DNA from: Amycolatopsis nigrescens CSC17Ta-90
Lineage (GTDB): Bacteria; Actinomycetota; Actinomycetes; Mycobacteriales; Pseudonocardiaceae
NCBI RefSeq assembly: GCF_000384315.1
Contig: NZ_ARVW01000001.1
Location: 3,534,157 to 3,598,156, forward strand
DNA: 64,000 nucleotides
Direction of reading: 5' to 3'
Every line of letters begins with the position of its first letter. Position 1 is the first letter of the stretch. This document shows, one piece after another, positions 7,754-15,849 of the stretch. The position numbers and the translations under genes are program-made. The notes under the pieces were generated by a model. It did not search any database, was not told where the DNA came from, and worked only from the letters and a program-made list of their open reading frames with translations.

Positions 7754-9154
7754 CTACTCGCCGATGACCGGCGGCGCGGTCAGCTCGTCGGTGCCGAAGA
7801 TCTCGTTGGGATCTTCGCCGACCAGGAACTTCGCCTGACGGTCCTCGTCCTCGCTGCCCTTGCCGCGACCGGCGCCACCCATGGCGCCCATCCCGCCCAT
7901 GGCACCCATGCCGCCACGGCCGGCCGCGGCGGCGCCACCTGGCCCGGCGCCCATGCCACCCGGCTTGCCGGCACCCGCGGGCGGCGCGCCGGAACCGGTG
8001 GCCGAGCCGCCGCCGGGGCCGAAACCGCCGGCGCCGTAGCTTCCGCCTGGCCCGAAACCACCCGAGCCACCCGAGCCGGTGCCGCCCGGCCCGAATCCGC
8101 CGGAACCTCCGGTGCCGCCCGGCCCGAAACCACTGCTGTCGAAGGTGGGCGGGGTGTAGTTCGAGGCGCCGGTCGAATCGTCGAAGCGCGGCAGGTCCGG
8201 GCGCGGCAGGTCCGGCCTTGGCAGGTCGGGCCGCGGCATGTCCGGGCGGGGAACGTTGGTACCGGGCAGATCCGGGCGCGGCAGGTCACCGCGCGGCAGA
8301 TCGCCGGGCTTCGGGTAGTCGGGCTTGGGCATCGGGGGCATGCCGCCCGGTGCCGGGCCGCCGCCGATCGGCGGCATCCCACCGGGACCACCGGGTCCGC
8401 CAGGGCCGGGCCCGCCAGGACCGCCGGGCCCGCCAGGACCTCCGGGCTCGGGCCCCGGCTTGCCGGGATCCTTGCCGGGATCGTCGTCGGAGAAGCGGTT
8501 GCCGTCCCAGGCGCTGTAGCGCGGCATCCCGGCCGCGTTCTCGGAGCTCTCCTTGAAGTACTGGTTGAAGGCGTCGATGTTGGTCTGGCCCTGCTTGTTG
8601 TACTTCTCGATCTCCTCGTCGGTGTCGCTGAACGGGTTCACCGAGTCCCAGAACCCGCTCTCCGGCGGCTTCTGCGCGATCTCCTGCACCTTCGGCTTCA
8701 CGGTGTCGAAGGACTCGGCCTGCGCGCCGAGGTAGCGCCCGCTGTTGTCGAGGTTCTTCGACGAGTCCTTGAGCCAGGTCTCCAGCGGGTGCGCGCCGGC
8801 CTGCGCGGCCGCCGAAGCGTTGCCCTGCCAGGCGGCGTCCATCTCCTTGTTCAGCGCCGCGACCTGGTCGACCCTGGCCTGGTGCGTCTTCGCGAGCTCC
8901 TTCGCGGCGCCGTGGCCCTGATGCAGGGACGCGGATCCTTCGCCGCCGGTGATCTGCTCCCACACCTGGCGCGCGTCGATCGACCGGTTGCCGAACTGCG
9001 CCTTGTGCTGCTCGGCTTCCTCACCGCCGGAGAAAAGACCGACCAGGCCGCCGACCACCGCGCCGACGGCGGTGCCGACGCCCGGCACCACGGAACCGAT
9101 CACCGCACCGGTGGCGGCACCCTTGGCGGCACCGGTCAGCGAGTCATTCGCCAC
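7754..9154 (-). CDS. PPE-like / WXG-type substrate with Pro-Asp and Gly-rich tail
   Basis: A 466-residue protein. Residues 7-44 form a glycine zipper (repeated G-x3-G, e.g. GAATGAVIGSVVPGVGTAVG), which suggests a membrane-contacting helix hairpin. Residues 85-175 are helical and contain W109-Q-G111, the WXG motif of ESX/PPE substrates. Residues about 225-420 are disordered, first Gly-Pro, then an R-P-D-L-P repeat array, then Gly-Phe-Ser rich. The C-terminal 25 residues (KFLVGEDPNEIFGTDELTAP) resemble conserved ends of actinomycete PPE-domain proteins. The downstream EspG gene is the likely chaperone. It is probably exported by a type VII system encoded elsewhere; function at the surface is unknown. 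Confidence 0.75.
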   Translation of the reverse strand: MANDSLTGAAKGAATGAVIGSVVPGVGTAVGAVVGGLVGLFSGGEEAEQHKAQFGNRSIDARQVWEQITGGEGSASLHQGHGAAKELAKTHQARVDQVAALNKEMDAAWQGNASAAAQAGAHPLETWLKDSSKNLDNSGRYLGAQAESFDTVKPKVQEIAQKPPESGFWDSVNPFSDTDEEIEKYNKQGQTNIDAFNQYFKESSENAAGMPRYSAWDGNRFSDDDPGKDPGKPGPEPGGPGGPGGPGGPGPGGPGGPGGMPPIGGGPAPGGMPPMPKPDYPKPGDLPRGDLPRPDLPGTNVPRPDMPRPDLPRPDLPRPDLPRFDDSTGASNYTPPTFDSSGFGPGGTGGSGGFGPGGTGSGGSGGFGPGGSYGAGGFGPGGGSATGSGAPPAGAGKPGGMGAGPGGAAAAGRGGMGAMGGMGAMGGAGRGKGSEDEDRQAKFLVGEDPNEIFGTDELTAPPVIGE

Positions 9155-9160
9155 GGCAGT

Positions 9161-9760
9161 TCATCCCCTCAGGTTCTCGACCATCGCGGTGGCGGCCCGC
9201 TGGGCCACCGGGCACGGGTTGGTCTTGTTCTGGCCGAACGAGATCTGCGCGCCGACGCTGACCGCGAGCTGATCGGTCGCGCCGACCCAGAGCACGCAGG
9301 TGCCGCTCGGCCTGGCGTCCAGGTTGCTGGTGTAGACGGCCGGCTGACCGCCGATCTGCACCGGCTCGAAGTAGGCGCTCTGCGGTTTGGTGAAGTAGAT
9401 GTCGTCCAGGCCGCCCTTGTTCGCGGTGACCGCCTGGATGGTGATGGTGTTGTTCCGGTCGCTCGCCGAGCGCCACCGGCATTGCGGCCCGGTCGCGGTC
9501 TGCGAGCTCTGCGGGTCGACCATGCCGATCTCGGTGGTCTGCGCCGCGGACAACGCGTCGCACGGTCGGTTGAGCAGGGCGTCGGTGGGCAGCGGGGTGG
9601 ACACCCGTGGTGCTTCCGAAGGCCCGGTCGCGGACGACGACTGCGCGGGCGGCGCCGAAGTGGTGTTCGGCGTGCCGGCCACCTCGCCGCCGCCGGAGCA
9701 GGCGGCGAGCAGGGCGGCCGACGCGGCGAGCCCGAGTGCGCCCAGCAGGGTCCGTGCCAT
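9161..9760 (-). CDS. DUF3558-family lipoprotein
   Basis: A 199-residue secreted lipoprotein. The signal peptide MARTLLGALGLAASAALLAACSG ends in a clear lipobox (L-A-A-C, Cys near 20). A Ser/Thr/Pro linker to about residue 55 leads into a domain beginning R-P-C-D-A-L-S-A-A-Q and containing G-P-Q-C-R-W-R and C-V-L-W-V, the two-disulfide pattern of DUF3558, a family found mainly in type VII secretion-bearing actinomycetes. The TGA lies 7 nt before the PPE-like GTG, and the ATG is 2 nt after the previous stop, so the module is one operon. Molecular function is unknown. Confidence 0.88.
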   Translation of the reverse strand: MARTLLGALGLAASAALLAACSGGGEVAGTPNTTSAPPAQSSSATGPSEAPRVSTPLPTDALLNRPCDALSAAQTTEIGMVDPQSSQTATGPQCRWRSASDRNNTITIQAVTANKGGLDDIYFTKPQSAYFEPVQIGGQPAVYTSNLDARPSGTCVLWVGATDQLAVSVGAQISFGQNKTNPCPVAQRAATAMVENLRG

Positions 9761-9762
9761 GT

Positions 9763-10170
9763 TCAAAACCCCTGCCCCTGCTTCTGCACGGCCTGCACGG
9801 CGTCGTCTTCTCCTTGCTGCAGCCCCTTCTGGGCACTTTCCAGCGCGCTGATGTAGTTCTGCACGTACTGGATCATCCGCTCGTTCTGCTCCAGCAGCGT
9901 CTGGCCGGACGGGTTCGCGACCTTGACGAAGTCGCCGCTGGCGAACTCCTCGCCCGGCGCCCGCACCTTGGCCACCATCTCCGCCTGGTACCGGTCCTTG
10001 GTCAGCTCGTCCAGCAGATCGCGCCATTTGGTGATCACGGCGCCGACCTGTTCCGGCTCGAACTTGAAACCACCGGGCTGGCCGCCGGTGCCGACCTGGA
10101 TCGGGGGTGGCGGGGGCACGTCCTTCAACGTGTCCGTCGCCGCCACCACCTGCTGCCCTGGCTGAGTCAT
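9763..10170 (-). CDS. Small helical protein heading the type VII secretion-associated module
   Basis: A 135-residue, signal-less, mostly helical protein with a P-P-P-P-P stretch near residues 19-23, followed by a helical pair from about residue 38 to 125 (EPEQVGAVITKWRDLLDELT and ERMIQYVQNYISALESAQKG). Size, helix pair and operon position resemble WXG100-like partners, but there is no true W-x-G turn, so the assignment is by context. Start at ATG 10170 is preceded by GGGGAA. It probably forms a complex with the PPE-like protein; that is inference. Confidence 0.7.
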   Translation of the reverse strand: MTQPGQQVVAATDTLKDVPPPPPIQVGTGGQPGGFKFEPEQVGAVITKWRDLLDELTKDRYQAEMVAKVRAPGEEFASGDFVKVANPSGQTLLEQNERMIQYVQNYISALESAQKGLQQGEDDAVQAVQKQGQGF

Positions 10171-10267
10171 CTGCGAGATTCCCCTTTTCGTCCAACCCGC
10201 TGTTCGGACGATAGCGCGCCGTGCCCGGTTCCCCGCCGGAATCCCTCCGATCGGTACGGACCGGAAA

Positions 10268-10299
10268 CAGGGCCCCTTCCTGGTGTGGAAGGGGCCCTG
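10268..10299 (-). terminator. Terminator hairpin after the rpsF-ssb-rpsR-rplI operon
   Basis: A perfect 13-bp inverted repeat, CAGGGCCCCTTCC (10268-10280) and its complement (10287-10299), loop TGGTGT, 27 bp beyond the rplI stop. There is no long T-tract, as is usual in GC-rich actinobacteria. Confidence 0.85.
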
Positions 10300-10326
10300 C
10301 CAGTGGTTTTCGCCGGTTTTCGCCGG

Positions 10327-10785
10327 TTACTGCTTCGGCTTGACCTCGAGCCGGATACCGGCCTGGACGTCCGGGTGCAGCCGGGCGTTGACCTGGTGCT
10401 TGCCCACGGTCTTGATGTGCTCGCGCAGCTCGATCACGCGCTTGTCGAGCAGCGGACCGCCGGCGGCCTTCACGGCCGACACGATGTCACCGGTGGTCAC
10501 CGAGCCGAACAGCTTCTTCGAGCCCTCGGCGGCCTTGGCGAACAGCTGGATGGTCTCCAGCGACTCCAGGGTCGCCTTGACCTCCTTGGCGTGGTCGAGG
10601 TCGCGGATGCGGCGACCTTCCTGCGCCCGGCGGATGGTCCGCACGTTCTTCTCCGCGCCCTTGGAGGACGGGATGGCGTAGCCGCGCGGCAGCAGGTAGT
10701 TGCGCGCGTAGCCGTCCTTGACCTCGACGATGTCGCCGGGGCCGCCGAGGTTCGCCACGTCGGTGGTCAGAATGATCTTGGCCAT
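10327..10785 (-). CDS. rplI: 50S ribosomal protein L9
   Basis: A 152-residue L9, normal length. The N-terminal domain MAKIILTTDVANLGGPGDIV and G-Y-A-R-N-Y-L-L-P-R-G-Y-A (residues 25-37) bind 23S rRNA; a long connecting helix leads to the C-terminal domain with L-F-G-S-V-T-T-G-D-I. It is the last gene of the rpsF-ssb-rpsR-rplI operon, starting 12 bp after rpsR, and is followed by a strong hairpin terminator. Confidence 0.99.
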   Translation of the reverse strand: MAKIILTTDVANLGGPGDIVEVKDGYARNYLLPRGYAIPSSKGAEKNVRTIRRAQEGRRIRDLDHAKEVKATLESLETIQLFAKAAEGSKKLFGSVTTGDIVSAVKAAGGPLLDKRVIELREHIKTVGKHQVNARLHPDVQAGIRLEVKPKQ

Positions 10786-10797
10786 TGGCTTACCTCC

Positions 10798-11046
10798 TTA
10801 GCGGGCGGTCGAGGTGTAGGGCAGCAGTGCCATTTCGCGGGAGTTCTTGACCGCGATGGCGATGTCGCGCTGGTGCTGGCTGCAGTTGCCGGTGACCCGG
10901 CGGGCGCGGATCTTGCCTCGGTCCGAGATGTACTTGCGGAGAAGGTTGGTGTCCTTGTAGTCGATCGACTCCGGACGGCCCTTCTTCTCGGCCTTGCAGA
11001 ACACGCAGACCTTCTTCTTCGGCTTGCGAATGGGTGGCTTGGCCAC
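10798..11046 (-). CDS. rpsR: 30S ribosomal protein S18, zinc-binding form
   Basis: An 82-residue S18. Cys14-V-F-Cys17 and the later N-C-S-Q-H-Q-R-D segment give a possible zinc site, the C+ form; zinc-independent paralogues used in zinc starvation lack these cysteines. The core [12 protein letters not shown] and [10 protein letters not shown] are intact. It partners S6 on the 30S platform, in line with rpsF at the head of the operon. Confidence 0.99.
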   Translation of the reverse strand: MAKPPIRKPKKKVCVFCKAEKKGRPESIDYKDTNLLRKYISDRGKIRARRVTGNCSQHQRDIAIAVKNSREMALLPYTSTAR

Positions 11047-11102
11047 GATTGACTCCTGGGATCCTCAAAAAGTGGTTGTGTGTCGCGTCTGAAAAGGGTT
11101 CG

Positions 11103-11600
11103 TCAGAACGGGGGCTCGTCGGAGAAACCGCCGCCGCCACCGCTGCTCGCGGCCGGTGCGGAACCCCACGGGTCGTCGGCGGGCGCACTGTTCCCGCCGC
11201 CGCCACCACCGAAACCGCCGCCGCCACCGCTGCCCCGGCTCACCTTGTTCACCTTGGCCGTGGCGTAGCGCAGCGAGGGCCCGATCTCTTCCACTTCGAG
11301 CTCGACGACGGTGCGCTTTTCGCCCTCTTTGGTCTCGAACGAACGCTGCTTGAGCCTGCCCTGCACGACGACCCTGGCCCCACGGGTGAGGCTCTCCGCG
11401 ACGTTCTCCGCCGCCTGCCGCCAGATGTTGCAGCGCAGGAACAGCGCCTCGCCGTCCTTCCACTCCCCCGACTGCTTGTCGAACATGCGGGGGGTGGACG
11501 CGACGGTGAAGTTCGCGACCGCAGCGCCGGACGGGGTGAAACGCAGCTCGGGGTCGGCGGTCAGGTTGCCGATCACCGTGATGACCGTGTCTCCAGCCAT
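11103..11600 (-). CDS. ssb: Single-stranded DNA-binding protein
   Basis: A 165-residue SSB. The OB fold covers residues 1-112 ([20 protein letters not shown], then [16 protein letters not shown] and [13 protein letters not shown]). A glycine-rich linker (about 120-145) leads to the acidic tip F-S-D-E-P-P-F that recruits replication and repair partners. Its place between rpsF and rpsR is the standard bacterial arrangement. This is the chromosomal essential SSB type with full tail. Confidence 0.99.
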   Translation of the reverse strand: MAGDTVITVIGNLTADPELRFTPSGAAVANFTVASTPRMFDKQSGEWKDGEALFLRCNIWRQAAENVAESLTRGARVVVQGRLKQRSFETKEGEKRTVVELEVEEIGPSLRYATAKVNKVSRGSGGGGGFGGGGGGNSAPADDPWGSAPAASSGGGGGFSDEPPF

Positions 11601-11610
11601 GGCCGCCGCC

Positions 11611-11958
11611 TCAGACCTTCGCGGCCGGCTTGGCCGCGGGCTTCCGCAGCTTGCGGGAACCGGGCTTGGGGGCCTCGCGCCGCATCACCTTGGTGCGCAG
11701 CACGGTCTCCTGCAGGGACAGCTGCCGGTCGAGCTCCTTGACGGCTTCCACCGAGGAGTTCAGGTCGAGCAGCACGTAGATGCCCTCGGCGTGCTTGGCG
11801 ATCTCGTAGGACAGCCGCCGCCGGCCCCACACGTCGACCTTCTCAACGCTGCCGCCGGACGTGCGGATCACGTTGAGGAACGTGTCCAGCGTCGGGGCGA
11901 CCGTGCGCTCGTCGAGCGTGGGATCGAGGATGACCATTACCTCGTAATGGCGTGACAC
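11611..11958 (-). CDS. rpsF: 30S ribosomal protein S6
   Basis: A 115-residue S6, [20 protein letters not shown], with the W-G-R-R-R-L-S-Y motif and a basic Ala/Lys/Pro tail ([18 protein letters not shown]) typical of actinobacteria. Two GTG codons are possible: the one at 11964 lies only 3 nt from AGGAGG, while 11958 has 9 nt spacing and gives the conserved start, so 11958 is chosen. First gene of the operon; a palindrome lies in its leader. Confidence 0.97.
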   Translation of the reverse strand: MSRHYEVMVILDPTLDERTVAPTLDTFLNVIRTSGGSVEKVDVWGRRRLSYEIAKHAEGIYVLLDLNSSVEAVKELDRQLSLQETVLRTKVMRREAPKPGSRKLRKPAAKPAAKV

Positions 11959-11984
11959 AACCACTCACCTCCTGTGGGCTCGCG

Positions 11985-12003
11985 GCCACGGACTGTCCGT
12001 GGC
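11985..12003. promoter_or_regulatory. Hairpin in the rpsF leader
   Basis: GCCACGGAC (11985-11993) and GTCCGTGGC (11995-12003) form a perfect 9-bp palindrome 27 bp before the S6 start. rpsF leaders in several phyla carry an S6:S18-binding structure with a CCG element; a CCG follows this stem, but I cannot confirm that motif by eye. Confidence 0.4.
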
Positions 12004-12063
12004 AGGAGGGTTTGTCCCGCCAAGCGTAACCGGAGGGACCGACAGTCCCGCTCCCGGCCCTGC

Positions 12064-12972
12064 TCAGGTCCTGCGCAGCACCCAGGTGCGGACCAGCGCG
12101 GCGGTCACCCCGGCCAGCGCGACCACGGCGAGCAGCATGGGCAGCTGCACGGTGTTCGAGGAGGATGCGGGTGCGGCCAGCGCGTCGGCCTGGCCGGCGT
12201 TGCGCACGTCCGCCTGGCCGCTGGTGTTGTCGGTGCCGAGGATGCCGAACTCCGGGGACTGCTGGCCCGGCATCGGGGCACCGGCCGGGTACCGCGCGCC
12301 GGGCGGCAGCGCGACACCGGGCACAGCGGCCGGGATGTTGCCGTAGTCCCGCGGCGGGGCGATACCGGTGCCGCCGGTACCGAGCGACACGCCGGGCAGG
12401 CCGGTACCGGTGCCGCCGTTCGCCGAGCCGGGGCTGTTCGAGGGGCTGCCGGTCGTGCTGGGGGTGTTCGGCGTCGGGACGCTGTAGTTGCTGGCGAAGG
12501 TGTTCAGCCCGCAGGCTGCGGTCACCGTGTCCCGGATCACCTTCCGGGTGTCGCTCTTGGTCTGGTCGAGCACGCCGAGCCCGTTCGCGTTGCCGAGGGC
12601 CTGCACCACGGCGTCGCCGACGGCCTGGCCAGCCACGTTCCCGCTGGCGCCCTCCGGGATCTGGCCGACCGGGATGGCGCCCTTGCTCTCGATGGCCTTC
12701 CCCAGCTCTTCCGGGTGCACGGTGAGGAAGGTGAGCGCGTTGACGTTCTTCTGCGCGCCCTGGCGCACCAGGCTCTTCAGCGCGGGACCGTTCACCGCGA
12801 CCTGGTCGCCCATGCTGCCGATCACCGAGCCGGAGCAGCCATCCGCGAGCACCGTGCTGGCCGAGGCGGTGCCGCCGGTCAGCAGGATGCCGCCGGTGAA
12901 CAGCGCCGCGAGCGCGGTCGCGGTCACCGCCCGGGATGCGTTCTTGGCAAGTTCGGCGCGTCGAATCCGCAC
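12064..12972 (-). CDS. Secreted, C-terminally membrane-anchored protein (paralogue 1 of 3)
   Basis: A 302-residue protein with a signal peptide (cleavage near A-S-A, residue 38), a short ectodomain with two well-spaced cysteines (GCSGS near 46 and AACGL near 153), a Ser/Thr/Gly/Pro-rich linker, the segment S-P-E-F-G-I-L-G-T-D, and a C-terminal helix QLPMLLAVVALAGVTAALVR plus TWVLRRT. The same layout occurs in the next two genes, so the three are tandem paralogues. No known domain was recognised. The C-terminal Leu-Pro, hydrophobic helix and basic end looks like an anchor or sorting signal but lacks an LPXTG motif. Confidence 0.75.
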   Translation of the reverse strand: MRIRRAELAKNASRAVTATALAALFTGGILLTGGTASASTVLADGCSGSVIGSMGDQVAVNGPALKSLVRQGAQKNVNALTFLTVHPEELGKAIESKGAIPVGQIPEGASGNVAGQAVGDAVVQALGNANGLGVLDQTKSDTRKVIRDTVTAACGLNTFASNYSVPTPNTPSTTGSPSNSPGSANGGTGTGLPGVSLGTGGTGIAPPRDYGNIPAAVPGVALPPGARYPAGAPMPGQQSPEFGILGTDNTSGQADVRNAGQADALAAPASSSNTVQLPMLLAVVALAGVTAALVRTWVLRRT

Positions 12973-13058
12973 GAGCGAGTTCCTTCGGTCGGGGCGGGCA
13001 GGCAGGGCTCTATTGGTTCAAGCTCTATTGGATCAACGAGCCGGCTGTGCCGAAGATA

Positions 13059-13958
13059 CTAGTCAGTAATTCGCCGCAGTACCCAGGTGCGCACCAAACC
13101 CGCGCTTACTCCGGACAGCGCGAGTACCGCGAGCAGCAGCGGAAGGCCGGTGCTGTCCCCGAGTCCGCCCGAATTCGCGGGCAGTGCCTCCGCGTTTCCC
13201 GCATTCTGGACGCCGTTCGCCGGTGCCTTTCGCGCGTCTTGGCCGAGAATGCCGAACTCGGGGGCGTAGCCGGGGACCTGACCGCCGTAGCGGACGCCGG
13301 GTGCGGGGGAGAAAAGCCCGGCGGTGGCGAAAGGAAGTCCGTTGTAGCTGCGCATCGGGGCGTAGCCGAACGAGCCGGGCAGCCCGGCGAAGGTGAACGG
13401 GGTGCCGCCGTAGACCTCGCTGTTCGGTGCCGGGATGAAGGAGTCCGGCGCGGAGCCGCCGATCGGGCCGGTCGCGCCGTCCGGCGGGGTCTGCGGCGGG
13501 CGCCCGTCAGCCGGCGGTTTCTCCGGTGCGGGTTTCTTGCCAGGGTTGAACGCCTTGCCCGCCGCCTCACCGACCGCCTTCGCGGTGTCGCCGACCGCTT
13601 TGTTCACCGCGCTGGCGCCGGACTCGGCCGGCGCGGCGGCGGCGTTCACCCCGGTCACGGTGACCGAGCAGAGCTTGGTCAGCAGGCTGCCGACCAGCGG
13701 CACGGCCTGGGACAGGGTCTTCGTGCCGAGCGAGATGAAGCCGAGGTCGAGTGCGGGCAGGGTGCCCTTCGGCAGGCCGAGCAGGCTGGACGGGTCGACC
13801 TTGATCTTGTCGCCCGGTGAGCCGGTGATGGTGCTGCCGCAGCTGCCGGTGAGTACCGCCGCTTCTGCCGGCGCGGGCACGGCCAGTGCGGCCGAGCCCG
13901 CCAGTACGAAGGCCGCCGCTCCGACCGCTGCCGTCTTACGTGCTCGACCCTGCGTCAC
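13059..13958 (-). CDS. Secreted, C-terminally membrane-anchored protein (paralogue 2 of 3)
   Basis: A 299-residue paralogue of its downstream neighbour. Signal peptide to about residue 33 (A-E-A cleavage), ectodomain with cysteines in GSCGST and KLCSVTV, Pro-rich linker, P-E-F-G-I-L-G-Q-D, V-Q-N-A-G-N-A-E-A-L-P, then the anchor GLPLLLAVLALSGVSAGLVR and TWVLRRITD. ORF start at GTG/ATG 13958 is followed by a basic n-region MTQGRARKT. Function unknown; the family seems confined to this actinomycete group as far as I can recall. Confidence 0.75.
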   Translation of the reverse strand: MTQGRARKTAAVGAAAFVLAGSAALAVPAPAEAAVLTGSCGSTITGSPGDKIKVDPSSLLGLPKGTLPALDLGFISLGTKTLSQAVPLVGSLLTKLCSVTVTGVNAAAAPAESGASAVNKAVGDTAKAVGEAAGKAFNPGKKPAPEKPPADGRPPQTPPDGATGPIGGSAPDSFIPAPNSEVYGGTPFTFAGLPGSFGYAPMRSYNGLPFATAGLFSPAPGVRYGGQVPGYAPEFGILGQDARKAPANGVQNAGNAEALPANSGGLGDSTGLPLLLAVLALSGVSAGLVRTWVLRRITD

Positions 13959-14096
13959 CGTGCACCCTCCCAGCGCTTTCTGCTCTGGTACTCGCCCTCA
14001 CCAGTGCACAACGACGCTAATCGCGTGCGGTGACGCGTGCCCACTCGAACCGGGGTGGCAAACGGGTGGAAACGTTGGTCACTCTGCGTCGCGGTT

Positions 14097-14957
14097 TTAG
14101 TTGGTCCGGCCGCGCATCCAGGAACGCACCAGCGCGGCGGCCACGATGGCCAGCGCGAGCACGGCCAGCAGCAGCGGCAGCCGGTCCTGCGCGTTCATCG
14201 GCGCGGGCAGTGCCTCCGCGGAGCCGGAGTCCTGCGCGATCACCGTCGGCGGCTGCTCCGGCACGCCGACCCCGGGTGCCACGGCGGGCGGCACCACGCC
14301 GGGGGCCACCACCGCCGGCGGCAGCGGGGGCAGCGGGGCGATGGCCGCGCCGGGGAACGGGAAGGACGCGATGATCGGCTCGACCGAGCCGTCGGTCCCG
14401 CCGACCACCGGGCCGAGCGAATCGTCACCGCCCGGCGGGATCTCGCCAGGAGGGTTCTCACCCGGCGGAATCGGAGTGCCGTTGTCCGGGGGCGGTGTGG
14501 GTGTCGGCGGTGTGGGCGGCTTCGGCTCGTCGCCGGGAGGCGCGGGCTGGTTGTCGTCCGGGGTCAGGTTCTGCAAGCCATCGCTCAGGCCGTTCACGGT
14601 GGGCTTGGCGACCTCGCAGACGCCGGTGGTGGCGTCGTTGACCACCGGCACCTTGTTCACGCCGAGCGCGTCCACGGTGTCGGACACCGGCAGCGACAGC
14701 AGCGGCTTGCCGTCCTCGCCACCACCGGCGGACTCGCTGCCGAGGCCGACGTCGAGCTGACCGGGCTGCCCGAGCAGCGCGCCCGCGTCGAGGGTGAGCG
14801 GCTTGCCGTCCTTGTCGTGCAGGGTGGCCGCGCAGTCGCCGTGCAGTGCCGGATCCGGGCCGGGAGCGGCGGAGGCGGGGAAGATCATCGCGGCGGAGAA
14901 CGCCGCGGCGAAACCCAGTGCGATTCCCTGCTTGTTGCGGGTGACGTGCTTCCCCAT
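14097..14957 (-). CDS. Secreted, C-terminally membrane-anchored protein (paralogue 3 of 3)
   Basis: A 286-residue protein starting MGKHVTRNKQGIALGF; GGAGGG 7 nt before this ATG favours it over the ATG six codons upstream. Signal cleavage near A-S-A (about residue 30). Cysteines in G-D-C-A-A-T and G-V-C-E-V match those of the two paralogues. A long Pro/Gly linker leads to D-S-G-S-A-E-A-L-P-A-P and the anchor DRLPLLLAVLALAIVAAALV with RSWMRGRTN. It lacks the P-E-F-G-I-L-G element seen in the other two. No known function. Confidence 0.75.
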   Translation of the reverse strand: MGKHVTRNKQGIALGFAAAFSAAMIFPASAAPGPDPALHGDCAATLHDKDGKPLTLDAGALLGQPGQLDVGLGSESAGGGEDGKPLLSLPVSDTVDALGVNKVPVVNDATTGVCEVAKPTVNGLSDGLQNLTPDDNQPAPPGDEPKPPTPPTPTPPPDNGTPIPPGENPPGEIPPGGDDSLGPVVGGTDGSVEPIIASFPFPGAAIAPLPPLPPAVVAPGVVPPAVAPGVGVPEQPPTVIAQDSGSAEALPAPMNAQDRLPLLLAVLALAIVAAALVRSWMRGRTN

Positions 14958-15059
14958 GCGTTTGCCCTCCGGCATTTGGCCCAGTACGGCTCACGGAACG
15001 CGCCCACGGTACTCCACCAGCGTCACCGCGATGGCCACAACCGCGCAAATTCACTCCAC

Positions 15060-15065
15060 TACCCT
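15060..15065 (+). promoter_or_regulatory. Probable -10 box of the endonuclease IV gene (leaderless start)
   Basis: TACCCT, ending 7 nt before the ATG at 15073; no ribosome-binding site is visible before either possible ATG. Confidence 0.5.
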
Positions 15066-15072
15066 GATGCGA

Positions 15073-15849
15073 ATGCAGATCGGTGCACATGTCCGAGACG
15101 ACGACCCGCTAGCCGCCGCCCGCGACCGCGACGGGGAGGTGGTGCAGTTCTTCCTCGCCGATCCGCAGGGCTGGAAGGTCCCGGTCGCGCATCCGCAGAC
15201 CGAGGAGCTGCTGGACTCCGACGTCGAGGTGTTCATCCACTCGCCATACGTGCTGAACGTGGCGTCGCTGAACAACCGGATCCGGATCCCGTCCAGGAAG
15301 GGCGTCGCACAGCACGCGAAGGCCGCGGCGACGGTCGGCGCGAAGGGCCTGGTCGTGCACGGCGGGCATGTGCGCAAGGACGAGGATCCGGTGAAGGGAC
15401 TGGAGAACTGGCGCAAGCTGTTCGAGCGCCAGGCCGACCATGGCGGGTTCGACGTGCCGATCCTGATCGAGAACACCGCGGGCGGGGACAACGCGATGAC
15501 CCGCGAGCTGGACATGATCGCCAGGCTGTGGGAGTACGTCGGCGAGTTCGGCGCCGGGTTCTGCCTGGACACCTGCCACGCCTTCGCGGCGGGCTGGGAC
15601 CTGGACGACGCGGTCGGCCGGGTCAGGTCCATCACCGGCCGGATCGATCTGGTGCACCTGAACAACTCCCGCGACGAGTTCGGCTCCACCCGCGACCGGC
15701 ACGCGAACGTCATCGGCGGTGACGGCACCATCGACCCGGAACAGCTGGTCGCGGTGGCGAAGGAGGCGGGTGCGCCGGTGGTGGTGGAAACCCCGGCCGA
15801 GGGGCAGGCCGCCGACATCAAGTTCGTCCGCGAGGCACTCGCGCGGTGA
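15073..15849 (+). CDS. nfo: Endonuclease IV-type AP endonuclease
   Basis: A 258-residue TIM-barrel enzyme that cuts DNA 5' to abasic sites in base-excision repair. The zinc-ligand segments are all present in order: I-H-S-P-Y-V-L-N, V-V-H-G-G-H, L-I-E-N-T-A-G-G, C-L-D-T-C-H-A-F-A-A-G, V-H-L-N-N-S-R-D-E-F-G-S-T-R-D-R-H-A-N and V-V-E-T-P. ATG codons at 15067 and 15073 are both possible; the -10 box spacing favours 15073. The stop overlaps the GTG of the following GT87 gene. About the usual length for actinobacterial members. Confidence 0.9.
   Translation: MQIGAHVRDDDPLAAARDRDGEVVQFFLADPQGWKVPVAHPQTEELLDSDVEVFIHSPYVLNVASLNNRIRIPSRKGVAQHAKAAATVGAKGLVVHGGHVRKDEDPVKGLENWRKLFERQADHGGFDVPILIENTAGGDNAMTRELDMIARLWEYVGEFGAGFCLDTCHAFAAGWDLDDAVGRVRSITGRIDLVHLNNSRDEFGSTRDRHANVIGGDGTIDPEQLVAVAKEAGAPVVVETPAEGQAADIKFVREALAR

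Noticed and set aside
11985-12003. A definite S6:S18 autoregulatory RNA motif in the rpsF leader
   Set aside because: A hairpin and a nearby CCG are present, but the bulge geometry of the known motif could not be confirmed, so only a generic hairpin is reported.
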